Positions 54,578 to 63,691 are shown, numbered from the stretch's first letter. The stretch: 64,000 bases of DNA from Syntrophobacterales bacterium (GCA_023512475.1 JAILZL010000002.1:120601-184600), one strand, 5' to 3'. Notes: generated by a model from the letters alone, not told the origin. Numbers and translations: made by a program.

Positions 54578-55342
54578 ATGAAGATTGCCGTGAGCGGCAA
54601 GGGAGGCGTGGGCAAAACCACCCTGGCCGCTTTGTTGATCAAGTTCTTCCGGGACCAGGGGAAGAAGGTGCTGGCGGTGGACGCCGACCCGGACGCCAAC
54701 CTGGCCCTGGCCCTGGGAGTCCCGGATCCCGACACCATCCGCCCCATCTGCGAAATGAAGGACCTGGTGGCCGAGCGCACCGAATCCCAGCCCGGGAAGA
54801 TGGGGGGCTTTTTCAAGATGAACCCCAAAGTGGACGACATCCCGGACAAGTTCTCCCGCAATCTGGACGGCATCAAGCTCATCGTCATGGGGACGGTGAA
54901 AAAGGGCGGCAGCGGCTGCGTCTGTCCGGAGAGTGTGCTCCTCAAGGCGCTTCTGACCAATATCGTGCTGTTCCGGGACGAGGTGGTGGTCATGGATATG
55001 GAGGCGGGCATCGAGCACCTGGGCCGGGCCACCACCCGGGGGGTGGACCGGCTCCTCGTGGTGGTGGAGCCGGGCCGCCGCAGCATCGAAACCGCCCAGC
55101 ACGTCCGCCGTCTGGCCCAGGACCTGGGGCTCACCAAAGTGGCGGTGGTGGGGAACAAGATCCGGGGTCCGGAAGATGAGGAATTCCTGCGCCGGAATCT
55201 CCCGGACCTCCCCATCCTGGGTTTCCTGCCCTTTGACCCCAAGGTCATCGAAGCCGACCTGCACGGCAAACCACCCTATGAGCTGAGCCCGGAACTGATG
55301 GCCGCCGCCCGGCAGATCGCCGAGAAGCTGCTACAGGGATAA
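54578..55342 (+). CDS. cooC: CooC-type nickel-insertion ATPase (CO dehydrogenase maturation)
   Basis: A 254-aa MinD/ParA-type ATPase with the deviant Walker A GKGGVGKTT at the N-terminus and the conserved CxC of CooC (GSGCVCPE), which binds nickel or zinc across the dimer. DMEAGIEHLGR is the typical switch/Walker B stretch. It matures the Ni-Fe-S cluster of carbon monoxide dehydrogenase/acetyl-CoA synthase, so the organism probably has that enzyme, as expected if it oxidises acetate via the Wood-Ljungdahl pathway. The CODH genes themselves are outside the window. GGAGG lies before the ATG. Confidence 0.92.
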   Translation: MKIAVSGKGGVGKTTLAALLIKFFRDQGKKVLAVDADPDANLALALGVPDPDTIRPICEMKDLVAERTESQPGKMGGFFKMNPKVDDIPDKFSRNLDGIKLIVMGTVKKGGSGCVCPESVLLKALLTNIVLFRDEVVVMDMEAGIEHLGRATTRGVDRLLVVVEPGRRSIETAQHVRRLAQDLGLTKVAVVGNKIRGPEDEEFLRRNLPDLPILGFLPFDPKVIEADLHGKPPYELSPELMAAARQIAEKLLQG

Positions 55343-55421
55343 ATCCTTATGGGAGAGGGGCGGGCCTGGTGCCTGCCTCCTTCCCGTTCCTGCGCGCGCC
55401 GACAGCCAGGCCCGGGACTTC

Positions 55422-56705
55422 ATGGCTGCCACCCCACCCTCCCTGAGACTCAAGCTGGTGGTCATCGGCGTCCTCTATTTCGCCGAGGGCCTGCCCTACG
55501 GGTTTGTGGTGACGGCCCTGTCCTTTTATCTGCGGGGGCGGGGGGTGCCCCTGGAGCAGATCGGGCTGGTCAGTCTCCTGGGCCTGGCCTGGAGCGCCAA
55601 ATTCCTCTGGAGCCCCCTGGTGGACCGTTATGGCCTGCGGGCCGCCTGGCTGGTGCCGGCCCAGGGGGTGATGGTGCTCTGTTTCCTCGCCTTGGCGCAC
55701 TTAAGCCAGGGACCGGTGACCCCCCTCTTCTTTGTCCTGGTGGGCCTGCTCTGTCTGGCGTCGGCCACCCAGGACCTGGCCGCGGACGCCTACGCGGTGG
55801 ATATCCTGGAGGCGGCGGAGCTGGGCTGGGCCAACGGGGTGCGTAACGGCGCCTACCGGGTGGGGGCCCTGGCCGCGGGCTCAGGCCTCCTCATCTTAAG
55901 CGACCACGTGGGCTGGCCGCCCGCCATCGTGGGGGCCGGGGTGATGATGGGGGTGCTGGCCCTCACCGTGCTGGTGGCCCCGGCCTTCCGCCTGCCCCGG
56001 GCCGGCCGGGGGGGGAACCGGCCCGGCGGGCTCCGGTTGGTGCGGGAAGCGGTGCAGGGGCTGAAGGGACTGCCCGGTTTCGGCGCCATCATCCTGTTCA
56101 CCCTGACCTTCAAGGCCGGGGACGCCCTCATGGCCACCATGGTGAGCCCCTTTTGGCGGGACCAAGGCTTTTCCGGCACGGAGTTCGGGCTGGTGTCCGG
56201 CCTGCTGGGCTCCGCCGCCACCATCCTGGGGGGATTGCTGGGCGGAGCCCTCACCAGCCGCCTGGGCATCGGCACCGCCCTGTGGACCATGGGGCTTCTC
56301 CAGGCCTTCTCCAACCTGGGCTACTGGGCGGCGGCATTGCCCGGCATGAGCCGGCGGGTGCTGGCCACCCTGCCGGTGCCCTTCGGGGGGGAGGTGCCCA
56401 TCTACCCCATCTACCTGGCCTCCCAGGGAGAGAGCCTCACCGGCGGCATGGGCTCCGCGGCCTTCATGGCCTTTCTCATGTGCCTGTGCGACAAGCGCTA
56501 CAGCGCCATGCACTATGCCTTCTTTGCCATGCTCTTCAGCTTCGGGGCCCGCATCTTCGGCTATCTGGGGGGGATTCTGGCCGCGGCCCTGGGCTATCCC
56601 ACCTTTTTTTTCGTCAGCTTTCTGGCGGCCTGGCCCGCCTTTGCGCTGCTCCCCTGGATTCTCCCGGTGGTGCGGCAGCGGGAGGGGAGGGGGGAGCATG
56701 GCTGA
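55422..56705 (+). CDS. AmpG-like MFS permease
   Basis: A 427-aa twelve-helix transporter of the major facilitator superfamily, PAT/AmpG branch (VLYFAEGLPYGFVVTALSFY; ATQDLAADAYAVDIL; FKAGDALMATMVSPFW; MHYAFFAMLFSFGARIFGYL). AmpG imports anhydro-muropeptides for cell-wall recycling, and this substrate is plausible here. Other members move acetyl-CoA or siderophores. It starts 79 nt after cooC and overlaps the THEP1 gene by 8 nt. Confidence 0.85.
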   Translation: MAATPPSLRLKLVVIGVLYFAEGLPYGFVVTALSFYLRGRGVPLEQIGLVSLLGLAWSAKFLWSPLVDRYGLRAAWLVPAQGVMVLCFLALAHLSQGPVTPLFFVLVGLLCLASATQDLAADAYAVDILEAAELGWANGVRNGAYRVGALAAGSGLLILSDHVGWPPAIVGAGVMMGVLALTVLVAPAFRLPRAGRGGNRPGGLRLVREAVQGLKGLPGFGAIILFTLTFKAGDALMATMVSPFWRDQGFSGTEFGLVSGLLGSAATILGGLLGGALTSRLGIGTALWTMGLLQAFSNLGYWAAALPGMSRRVLATLPVPFGGEVPIYPIYLASQGESLTGGMGSAAFMAFLMCLCDKRYSAMHYAFFAMLFSFGARIFGYLGGILAAALGYPTFFFVSFLAAWPAFALLPWILPVVRQREGRGEHG

Positions 56706-57276
56706 TCGGGCCGGTGCGGGCGGGCCGGGAAGGAGGGAGGCACCCCCCCGGCCGCCGCGCCTCCTCCTCACCGGGCCCCCCCAGGTGGGCAAGACCACCG
56801 TTATCCGGCGGGTGGCGGAGCTTTTCCCCGGCCGGGTGGGGGGCTTCTACACCCAGGAGGTGCGGGAGCACGGCGTGCGCCGCGGTTTTGAGGTGGTGAC
56901 CCTGGACGGCCGCCGGGGCTGGCTGGCCCGGGTGGATTTTCCCGGCCCTCCCCGGGTGGGGAAATACGGGGTGGAGCTGGCCGGTTTCGAAGCCGTGGCG
57001 CTCCCCGCCATGCAGGCCTGGGCGGGGCTGGATCTGGTCCTCATCGATGAAGTGGGCAAGATGGAGTGCTTCTCCCGCCGGTTCATGGCGGCCATGGAGG
57101 AACTGTGGACCGCCCCGGTGGCCCTGGTGGCCACGGTGGCCTTGAAGGGCGGAGGCTACATCCAGGAGCTCAAGGCCCGGCCGGAGGCCCGGATCCTCCA
57201 GGTCACCCCGGCCAACCGGGAGCGGTTGCCGGCGGAGATCGTGGCCCTCCTGTGGGGGGAACCCCTCCCGGGGTGA
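56698..57276 (+). CDS. THEP1-family nucleoside-triphosphatase
   Basis: A 192-aa P-loop NTPase of the THEP1 family (NTPase of ATP/GTP and some RNA-related substrates, cellular role unclear). Walker A GPPQVGKTT, the arginine-rich GGFYTQEVREHGVRRGFEVV segment and Walker B LVLIDEVGKME are all characteristic. The ATG overlaps the end of the AmpG-like gene by 8 nt and follows a long GGAGGGGAGGGG tract that contains the ribosome-binding site. Confidence 0.9.
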   Translation: MADRAGAGGPGRREAPPRPPRLLLTGPPQVGKTTVIRRVAELFPGRVGGFYTQEVREHGVRRGFEVVTLDGRRGWLARVDFPGPPRVGKYGVELAGFEAVALPAMQAWAGLDLVLIDEVGKMECFSRRFMAAMEELWTAPVALVATVALKGGGYIQELKARPEARILQVTPANRERLPAEIVALLWGEPLPG

Positions 57277-57296
57277 CCCCAGCGGCCAGCCGGCAG

Positions 57297-57324
57297 TTGC
57301 TTTTTCCGCCGGTTGTCCTACAAT
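57297..57324 (+). promoter_or_regulatory. Sigma-70 promoter for prmA-rsmE
   Basis: TTGCTT (57297-57302), 16 bp, TACAAT (57319-57324), about 100 bp before prmA. Confidence 0.5.
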
Positions 57325-57421
57325 TTTAGCGGCAGGGCGGGCAGGGGCAGAGAGTCACCTTTTCGGCCGGGGGCCCGCCGGCCCGGACGGGAGCCGGAGC
57401 CCTCCTTCTCCGGCAAGGGAT

Positions 57422-58324
57422 ATGAATCCGCCTATGGCTCAAGCGACCTGGATGGAAGTCCGGTTTCTGGTGCCCGCTAACATGCAGGAAGAGGCGGCCC
57501 TGTACCTCACCGAATTCAGCGGCCGGGGGGTGATCCTCGAAGACCGGGAGGAGGGCGGGGTGCTCATCCGGGCCTTTTTCCCGGCGGAGGAATTCGGGAC
57601 CTGGCAGCGCCAGGAGCTGCAGACCTACCTGGACCGTCTCCTGGGGCACGGGCTGTATCCGGTGGGGCTGGAAATCCGCCCGGCCGCGGCGGAGGATTGG
57701 GCCGTGGCCTGGAAGGAGCACTTCAAGCCCCTGAAGGTCACGCCCCGCCTCGCCATCCGGCCGCCCTGGGAGGAGTATGAGCCTGCGTCCGGGGAGACGG
57801 TGATCACCATCTATCCCGGTATGGCCTTCGGCACCGGCCGCCATCCCAGCACGGTGCTCTGTCTGGAGGCCCTGGAGGCGCTCCTGGAAGAAGGGACCCT
57901 GCCTCCGGGCACGGGCCAGTATCAGGTGCTGGATGTGGGGACCGGAAGCGGCATCCTGGCTCTGGCCGCCGCCCGGCGGGGCTACCGGGTGTGGGCCATT
58001 GACGTGGACCCCGAGGCGGTGGCCGCGGCGCTGGAAAACGTGCGCCTCAACGCCCTGGAGGAGCTCATCTGGGTGGACGATACGCCGTTGTCCCTGCTCC
58101 GGCATCAGTTTCCCCTGATCCTGGCCAACCTCACCGCCCAGGATCTGCTGCAGCATGCCGAGTCCCTGGCGGCCCGGCTGCTCTCCGGGGGCACCCTCAT
58201 CGTCTCCGGATTCCTCACCGAGGACCTGCCGGCCCTCCTCCGGCGGTTTTTGTCCCTGGGGCTTACAGAGGGCCCCCGGAAGGTGCGGGAGGATTGGGTG
58301 GCCCTGAGCCTGCGCCGGCCGTGA
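57422..58324 (+). CDS. prmA: Ribosomal protein L11 methyltransferase
   Basis: SAM-dependent enzyme that methylates L11. The 300-aa protein has an N-terminal substrate-recognition domain and the catalytic core: AFGTGRHPSTVLCLE, VLDVGTGSGILALAAARRG (SAM motif I) and ILANLTAQDLL (NLxxx catalytic-loop motif). The first ATG is used; a second four codons on is possible. It is first of four genes that continue as rsmE, a radical SAM gene and a TVP38 gene, all tightly spaced. Confidence 0.94.
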   Translation: MNPPMAQATWMEVRFLVPANMQEEAALYLTEFSGRGVILEDREEGGVLIRAFFPAEEFGTWQRQELQTYLDRLLGHGLYPVGLEIRPAAAEDWAVAWKEHFKPLKVTPRLAIRPPWEEYEPASGETVITIYPGMAFGTGRHPSTVLCLEALEALLEEGTLPPGTGQYQVLDVGTGSGILALAAARRGYRVWAIDVDPEAVAAALENVRLNALEELIWVDDTPLSLLRHQFPLILANLTAQDLLQHAESLAARLLSGGTLIVSGFLTEDLPALLRRFLSLGLTEGPRKVREDWVALSLRRP

Positions 58325-58394
58325 GAGGGCGGAGTGGAGGCGACGGGGCGGGCGGATTTCCGGCTGCCCCGGCCCGCCGGGACCTGACGCTCTT

Positions 58395-59126
58395 ATGACC
58401 GGGAGGCGCTGGTTCTTCGCCCCCCCGGAGGCCTGGGAGGCGGACGCGGTGCTCTTGAGCCCGGAGGAGAGCCATCATCTGACCCGGGTGCTGCGGCTGG
58501 CGGCCGGAGCCGAAGTGGTGGTGGCCGACGGTGCCGGAAGGGTGGCCGCGGCTCGGGTGGCGGAGATTTCCCGGCAGGGAGTGCGCCTGGCTTTGACCGG
58601 GGAGCTTCCGGTGCCGGCGGAATCCCCCCTTGCCCTCACCCTGGCGGTGGGGCAGGCCAAGGGCGAAGCCCTGGACCGGGTGGTGGAGCTGGCCACGGAG
58701 CTGGGGGCCACCCGGGTCCTGATCTTTTCTTCCGCCTTCTCGGAGCCTGTGACCCGGGAGCGGGCCCTCCGGCGCCTGGGGCGCTGGCAGCGACTGGCCC
58801 GGGAAACCCTGAAGCTCTGCCGCCGCACCCGCCTGCCGGAGATCGGATACAGTGAATTCGCCACTCTTTTGGCGCTCTCCGCCGAGCTGAAAATCCTCTT
58901 TTACGAAGAGGAGCGGCAGGGGCTGGCCCCCGAGGAGTTCCCCCGCCGGCCCGCCGGGGTCCTGCTGGTGGTGGGGCCCGAGGGCGGCTTTGCCCCGGCG
59001 GAGGTGGCCGCGGCCCGGGAGGCAGGCTTTCAGGTGGCCGGTCTAGGGCCCCGGCGCCTGCGGGTGGAGACCGCCGCGGCCGCGGCTCTGGGGCTGGCCC
59101 AGTTTCTTTGGGGCGATTGGCGATGA
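58395..59126 (+). CDS. rsmE: 16S rRNA (uracil-1498-N3)-methyltransferase
   Basis: SPOUT-class methyltransferase, 243 aa. An N-terminal PUA-like domain (LSPEESHHLTRVLRL) is followed by the trefoil-knot domain with VVGPEGGFAPAEV and GLGPRRLRVETAAAAAL. It modifies U1498 of 16S rRNA. Its partner upstream is prmA, another ribosome methyltransferase. Its stop overlaps the start of the radical SAM gene (ATGA). Confidence 0.95.
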   Translation: MTGRRWFFAPPEAWEADAVLLSPEESHHLTRVLRLAAGAEVVVADGAGRVAAARVAEISRQGVRLALTGELPVPAESPLALTLAVGQAKGEALDRVVELATELGATRVLIFSSAFSEPVTRERALRRLGRWQRLARETLKLCRRTRLPEIGYSEFATLLALSAELKILFYEEERQGLAPEEFPRRPAGVLLVVGPEGGFAPAEVAAAREAGFQVAGLGPRRLRVETAAAAALGLAQFLWGDWR

Positions 59127-60130
59127 CGGGGGAACTTCCTTATCTGGATCTCCGGACGCACTTGCAGCGGCGCTTCGGCCGCCGGGTGCAGAAGATCGCC
59201 CTGGACGCCGGCTTCACCTGCCCCAACCGGGACGGCACCCTGGGGGTGGGCGGCTGCCTCTACTGCAACGCCCGGGGCTCCGGCACCGGCGCTTTTCGCC
59301 GGGGCCTCAGCCTCACGGCCCAGCTGGAGGCCGCGGCCGCCGGCCTCACCCGGCGCTATGGCCCCTGCGCCTTCATCGCCTATTTCCAGGGCTTTACCAA
59401 CACCTACGGTCCGGTGGAGCGCCTGCGGGCCCTCTATGAGGAGGCCCTGGCCTTCCCCGGGGTGGTGGGCCTGAGCGTGGGCACCCGGCCGGACTGCGTG
59501 CCCGATGAGGTCCTGGAGCTTTTGGCCGGCTATGCCCGCACCCGGCTGGTGTGGCTGGAGCTGGGCCTGCAGTCGGCCCATGACGCCACCCTGCAGCGCC
59601 TGAACCGGGGCCACGACGTGGCCTGCTTCACCGAGGCGGTGCACCGGGCCGCCGCCCGGGGCCTGGAGGTGGTGGCCCACGTTATCCTGGGCCTGCCCGG
59701 GGAGGGCCGGGAGGAGATGCTGGCCACCGCCCGCTATCTGGGGGGCCTTCCCCTCCAGGGCGTCAAGCCGCACCTTCTCTATGTGGTCCAGGGCTCCGGG
59801 CTGGCCGGTCTCTATGCCGCCGGAGAGTACCAGCCCCTCACCGAGGAGGAATTTGTGACCCTCACCGTGGATTTCCTGGAACATCTGCCCCCGCATCTGG
59901 TCATCCACCGCCTCACCGGCGACCCCCATCCCCAGGAGCTGGTGGCCCCCCGGTGGTGCCTGAACAAAAACCGGATGCTGGCCCGCCTCCGGCAGGAATT
60001 CGCCCAGCGGGGGAGCCGTCAGGGGAGCCGCTGGCCCAACCCGGCCGCCGAGAATGCCCTGGCCCCCCTCCGCTCCTTGGCGCCACCCCCTGCCGGAGGC
60101 AAGGCCGCCCCTCAGGATGCCGGCTCATGA
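59123..60130 (+). CDS. TIGR01212-family radical SAM protein (YhcC-like)
   Basis: A 335-aa radical SAM protein. The cluster cysteines are in FTCPNRDGTLGVGGCLYC, the family's long spacing Cys-x9-Cys-x2-Cys. The start MTGELPYLDLRTHLQRRFG is characteristic. YhcC-like proteins lack a proven reaction; the link with rRNA methyltransferase genes suggests RNA or translation chemistry, which is inference. Both ends overlap neighbours by four bases (ATGA), so rsmE, this gene and the TVP38 gene are translationally coupled. Confidence 0.92.
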   Translation: MTGELPYLDLRTHLQRRFGRRVQKIALDAGFTCPNRDGTLGVGGCLYCNARGSGTGAFRRGLSLTAQLEAAAAGLTRRYGPCAFIAYFQGFTNTYGPVERLRALYEEALAFPGVVGLSVGTRPDCVPDEVLELLAGYARTRLVWLELGLQSAHDATLQRLNRGHDVACFTEAVHRAAARGLEVVAHVILGLPGEGREEMLATARYLGGLPLQGVKPHLLYVVQGSGLAGLYAAGEYQPLTEEEFVTLTVDFLEHLPPHLVIHRLTGDPHPQELVAPRWCLNKNRMLARLRQEFAQRGSRQGSRWPNPAAENALAPLRSLAPPPAGGKAAPQDAGS

Positions 60131-60903
60131 CTCCCTCTGCTTCTTCTGCCGCCAATCACAAGGCCCGGCGGCTCTTTCTGGCTGCGGGCACCCTCCTTGC
60201 CGCAGCGATAATGGTGGCCCTGGTGTATCACTGGTGGGAGCCCCTCACCGAGCTCCTCCGGGCCATCTCCGACCGGGAGCGCCTGCAGGCCTGGCTGAAA
60301 TCTGCAGGGCCCTGGGGGCCGTTCTGGTTCATCCTGATCCAGAGCCTGCAGGTGTTGTTCGCCCCCATCCCCGGGGAGGCCACGGGGTTTTTGGGGGGCT
60401 TTCTCTTCGGCTTCCCCCTGGGCTTTGTCTACTCCACCATCGGCCTCACCCTGGGGTCCATCCTGGCCTTCCTGGCGGGCCACTGGCTGGAGAAGCGCGT
60501 CGTGGTCAAAATCGTCAGCCCCGAAACCATGCAGCGCTTCGATTTCTTCATGGATCACCAGGGGGCGCTGGTGGCTTTCCTCCTCTTTCTTTTGCCCGGC
60601 TTTCCCAAGGACTACCTCTGTTTCATCCTGGGCCTGAGCCCCATGTCCCTGCGGCTCTTCGTCGTCCTGGTCTTTTTCGGCCGCATGCCCGGGACCTTGA
60701 TGCTCACCCTGCAGGGGGCGAAGGTCTATGAAGGGGAATACCTGATGTTCGGGGTGATCCTGGGCTGCTGCCTGGTGGTGGGGGGCCTGATGTACTACTA
60801 CCGGGAAACGGTCTATGACTGGATCCGCCGTCTGGAGGCCAATAACGCCATGAAAGGCACGCAGGCTGCACCCGTGCCGAAGGAGAAAAAAGAAAATTCA
60901 TGA
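60127..60903 (+). CDS. TVP38/TMEM64-family (DedA-like) membrane protein
   Basis: A 258-aa membrane protein with five to six helices and the SNARE-associated/VTT domain: LFAPIPGEATGFLGGFLFGF, a re-entrant Gly-rich segment (IGLTLGSILAFLAGHWLEK) and LLPGFPKDYLCFILG. This family is related to lipid scramblases and undecaprenyl-phosphate flippases of the DedA type. The C-terminal ~25 residues are Lys-rich and cytosolic. It overlaps the radical SAM gene and is last of the coupled run. Confidence 0.88.
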   Translation: MTPSASSAANHKARRLFLAAGTLLAAAIMVALVYHWWEPLTELLRAISDRERLQAWLKSAGPWGPFWFILIQSLQVLFAPIPGEATGFLGGFLFGFPLGFVYSTIGLTLGSILAFLAGHWLEKRVVVKIVSPETMQRFDFFMDHQGALVAFLLFLLPGFPKDYLCFILGLSPMSLRLFVVLVFFGRMPGTLMLTLQGAKVYEGEYLMFGVILGCCLVVGGLMYYYRETVYDWIRRLEANNAMKGTQAAPVPKEKKENS

Positions 60904-61285
60904 TTAATCAATAACATCAGCGTCCGATGAGTCAGCATGATCCGGCTGGGGTGCAGGGCTTCCCCGAAGGCTCTGGCGTGCCGTTGGCTGCGCCTGTCCC
61001 CGGGCGGCTCACCTGACTTCCCCCGCGTGTTCGCTATCTTTGTGCCTTTGATGGAACCGGAGGAGCTCAACCTTTCTGAGGAGGTCTATGGGTCGCGCCT
61101 TGTTTTTCAAAAATGAAACCCAATAGAACAATTTTTATTATTAAATAAGGACAAATTGACCTGCCTCCTTTTCAAATTTGCCTATATTCTGGGTGAACTC
61201 AGGGAGTAGGTCCTGTGGCATTTTTTAAGTTGAAAAAATTGCTGTTTAAAAATCGTTGTCGTAAATTCTTCAAGGGAGGTAGCTG
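60904..61285. other. Intergenic region before the O-methyltransferase gene (382 bp)
   Basis: Its right half is markedly A+T-richer than the surroundings (61110-61260), hinting at a promoter-rich or acquired stretch. A TGATTAATCA palindrome covers the stop codon of the TVP38 gene (60901-60910). TTGACC (61157) and TATATT (61184) are too far apart (21 bp) to be a standard promoter. No gene was found. Confidence 0.35.
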
Positions 61286-62290
61286 ATGCCGCCCCGCTTT
61301 GCCGAGCTCATGGAAATTGCCACCCGCTTCCGTCCCGCCCGCATCCTCATGACCGCAGTGGAGCTGGGCCTGTTCGACCACCTGGAGGAGCCCTGCACCC
61401 CGGCGGACCTGGCCGCCCGGGTGGGGGCGGACGCCCGGGCCCTGGAGATCCTCCTCAACGCCCTCACCGCCATGGGGGTGGTGGTGAAGACCGGGGAGGG
61501 GGGGTTCCAAAACGGCGAGGCGGCCTCCGCCTTTCTGGTGCGCGGCACGGACAACTACCGGGGCGCCATCATCCGGCACCTGGCCCACACCTGGCTCGGC
61601 TGGACGGAGCTCACCGAGACCGTCATCCGGGGCCGGGCCTCGGAGCAGAAGGCGGAAAAGTGGCTGGACCGCCACCCCGTTAGGGAGGAGGCCTGGATGC
61701 GGGACTTCATCTGGGGCATGCACGCCCTGGCCCGGGATCTGGCCCCCGAGGTGGCGGCCAAGCTGGATTTCACCGGCGTCAGGCGGCTTTTGGACCTGGG
61801 AGGCGGCCCCGGCACCTATGCCATCGCTTTCGCTCAGGCGGTCCCGGAGCTGACGGCCGTGGTCTTTGATCTGCCGGGTCCGGCAGAGATCGCCCGGGAA
61901 AACATCGCCCGCCACGGCTTGAGCCACCGGGTCACGGTGCAGCCCGGCAATTTCCTCACCGACGACCTCGGCCGGGATTACGACTTCATCTGGATCTCCC
62001 AGATCCTGCACAGCCACAGCGAAGCCCAATGCCGGGGGCTTCTGGCCAAGGCGGTGGCCGCCCTCACACCCGGCGGCCGCGTGGCCATCCAGGACTTTTT
62101 CCTCCACGACGACGGCTGCACCCCGGCGGAGGCGGCCTTTTTTTCGGTGCACATGCTGGCGGTGACCCCTGAGGGCCGCTCCTACCGCTACCGGGAGGTG
62201 ATGGAGTGGCTGGAGGGTCTGGGTCTTACTTCTCTGCGGCAATTCGCCACCGGCCCCCAGACTTCGGTGGTCCAGGCCCTAAAGCCCTGA
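61286..62290 (+). CDS. SAM-dependent O-methyltransferase (plant OMT/AdoMet_MTases type)
   Basis: A 334-aa methyltransferase with a winged-helix dimerisation domain (TAVELGLFDHLEEPCTPADL) followed by a catalytic domain: RLLDLGGGPGTYAIAFAQ (SAM motif I), VFDLPGPAEIAREN, DFIWISQILHSHS and GGRVAIQDFFL. This layout is shared with acetylserotonin/hydroxyindole-type and other small-molecule O-methyltransferases. The His of the catalytic loop is in ILHSHS. Substrate unknown. GGGAGGT precedes the ATG. Nothing nearby suggests a biosynthetic cluster. Confidence 0.9.
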   Translation: MPPRFAELMEIATRFRPARILMTAVELGLFDHLEEPCTPADLAARVGADARALEILLNALTAMGVVVKTGEGGFQNGEAASAFLVRGTDNYRGAIIRHLAHTWLGWTELTETVIRGRASEQKAEKWLDRHPVREEAWMRDFIWGMHALARDLAPEVAAKLDFTGVRRLLDLGGGPGTYAIAFAQAVPELTAVVFDLPGPAEIARENIARHGLSHRVTVQPGNFLTDDLGRDYDFIWISQILHSHSEAQCRGLLAKAVAALTPGGRVAIQDFFLHDDGCTPAEAAFFSVHMLAVTPEGRSYRYREVMEWLEGLGLTSLRQFATGPQTSVVQALKP

Positions 62291-62348
62291 AGCGCCATCC
62301 GGGCCGGAAGGCGCCCCTCGCCCCGGATGCACCTCCCGGGAAGGGAAA

Positions 62349-62377
62349 TTGCGGCCTTGACCGGGCTGACTTATAAT
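62349..62377 (+). promoter_or_regulatory. Sigma-70 promoter without a coding gene
   Basis: TTGCGG (62349-62354), 17 bp, perfect TATAAT (62372-62377). It lies past the end of the methyltransferase gene and about 370 bp before the tRNA, with no credible CDS between. Confidence 0.5.
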
Positions 62378-62383
62378 GAGGCC

Positions 62384-62646
62384 GGGATGACCCTTCGCCA
62401 AAACGAGGGGCAAAGGCGGGCTCCCCTCCCTGACAGGCTCCCGGCGGCGGGGTGGGGGAAGAAGGCCAAGAGCGCAGGCGCTCCCCCTTTTCCCAGGGCA
62501 GGCCACCGCCTTTCCGGCCCGGGTCAGGGGCGGCGGGGGCTAAGCGGGCAGGGATGCCATAGAAGGGGTCCCTGGTCTGCTTGGAGGAATGTCGCTGCCG
62601 GCCACTCTGTGGAAGGGGACCGGGGCCAGATGCGGGGCCTTTTTAT
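62384..62646 (+). ncRNA. Candidate structured RNA upstream of tRNA-Arg
   Basis: From the expected start of the promoter at 62349-62377 to a TTTTT at 62640-62644 the sequence can form several helices: CCCTGAC with GTCAGGG, GAGCG-CAGG-CGCTC, and GGTCCC with GGGACC near the 3' end. No protein frame in it looks real. It does not match tmRNA, RNase P or SRP RNA by the motifs I can check by eye. It could also be only the leader of the tRNA transcript. Confidence 0.3.
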
Positions 62647-62745
62647 TGTGCCGCCTGACTGGCTAGGGAAGGAACGGTATCAGAAAAACGCAATGTCAGA
62701 TAAAAATAAATAGCCCTTTTCTTAAATAAGCCGCCATAATGTCGT

Positions 62746-62822
62746 GCGCCTGTAGCTCAGCCGGACAGAGCAACGGACTTCTAATCCGTGGGTCGCAGGT
62801 TCGAATCCTGCCAGGCGCGCCA
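62746..62822 (+). tRNA. tRNA-Arg(TCT)
   Basis: A complete cloverleaf. Acceptor GCGCCTG pairs with CAGGCGC; D-arm TAGCTCAGCCGGACAGAGC; anticodon stem ACGGA/TCCGT with loop CTTCTAA (anticodon TCT at 62780-62782); T-arm GCAGG-TTCGAAT-CCTGC. The discriminator is G and CCA is encoded. Confidence 0.95.
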
Positions 62823-63526
62823 AGGATTTCAATAACTTAGCCTCATATTTTCCTAAGCTCCTTTAAGCCCTGTGCATTTCCTGTGCATGAAGGCGGGCCC
62901 AGCGGCGGGGCGGCATTCCAGGCATCCGGGAGGATGAGTAAGGGGGTGGAGTTTTTGCCATTTGTCCCAGCCACCCCTTCAGGGTCCCATGGCCCTCCGC
63001 CTTCTCAAACGCACCCTCTCTCTCATATAATCTTAACCCCCCGATTCGCTAACCCTGTCCTAAGGGGTACCCCCCTAAAGCCACGTTTCCTGCCTCCCCC
63101 TCTGGTGCCCGCCCCGCAAGGGATGCGCTATAGGGGAGCCATCCCTCCTCCCTGCTGGGCCCCGGAATGAATCCCCGAGGCCGGCTATGAGCGAAAAGAA
63201 AAACAACCTTCAAGTGCGCCTGATTCAGCCCCCGCTGCGCCAGTTCGCGGATGCAGTTCCTTGGAGGCCTGGCCACCGTTTTGATGCCCCCTTGCATGGG
63301 AAATAAGCCGCTCCGGTCAGCATAACCTTCAGCCCACGCCTCAGGTGGCTCAGGAATCGATCCGCAAGGAGAGCATGGTGGCAGTTCTTTCCCTAAGCCG
63401 CCCCCATGAACCTGTGTGCCAGGAAAGAAGGCTTTAGCATTCGCAGTTCTCCGGCTGCTGGGCCATATACTTCCAGTGGGTTCTGGATTTGTAGTGGAAA
63501 AAATGACCTTTGTCGCCGCAAAAACA

Positions 63527-63560
63527 AAACCCGGGGATGGGACTCCTGCCCCCCGGGTTT
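63527..63560. terminator. Orphan intrinsic terminator
   Basis: AAACCCGGGG (63527-63536) and CCCCGGGTTT (63551-63560) form a perfect 10-bp stem with a 14-nt loop. On the minus strand it is followed by TTTGTTTTTGCG, a good U-tract. On the plus strand TTTAATATGTTT follows. No gene ends nearby on either strand. Confidence 0.55.
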
Positions 63561-63691
63561 AATATGTTTGGTCCACCTGGATGATAAAATTTTTTGGACC
63601 TATAATTAAATGCAAGACCGCGACATAAAGGTTCATATTTATGGTGGTGAGGATTGTGGTCCTCGGGCCGGCCGGACCCGGGTCTACTTTT

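Noticed and set aside
61157..61189. TTGACC and TATATT as a promoter for the O-methyltransferase gene
   Set aside because: The spacer is 21 bp, outside the working range; only the A+T-rich character of the region is reported.
62327..62713. 128-codon plus-strand frame before tRNA-Arg
   Set aside because: Arg/Gly/Pro-rich, overlaps a good promoter and a folded region, and lacks a ribosome-binding site.
63406..63609. 67-codon plus-strand frame near the right end
   Set aside because: It reads straight through a perfect terminator hairpin and has no recognisable features.
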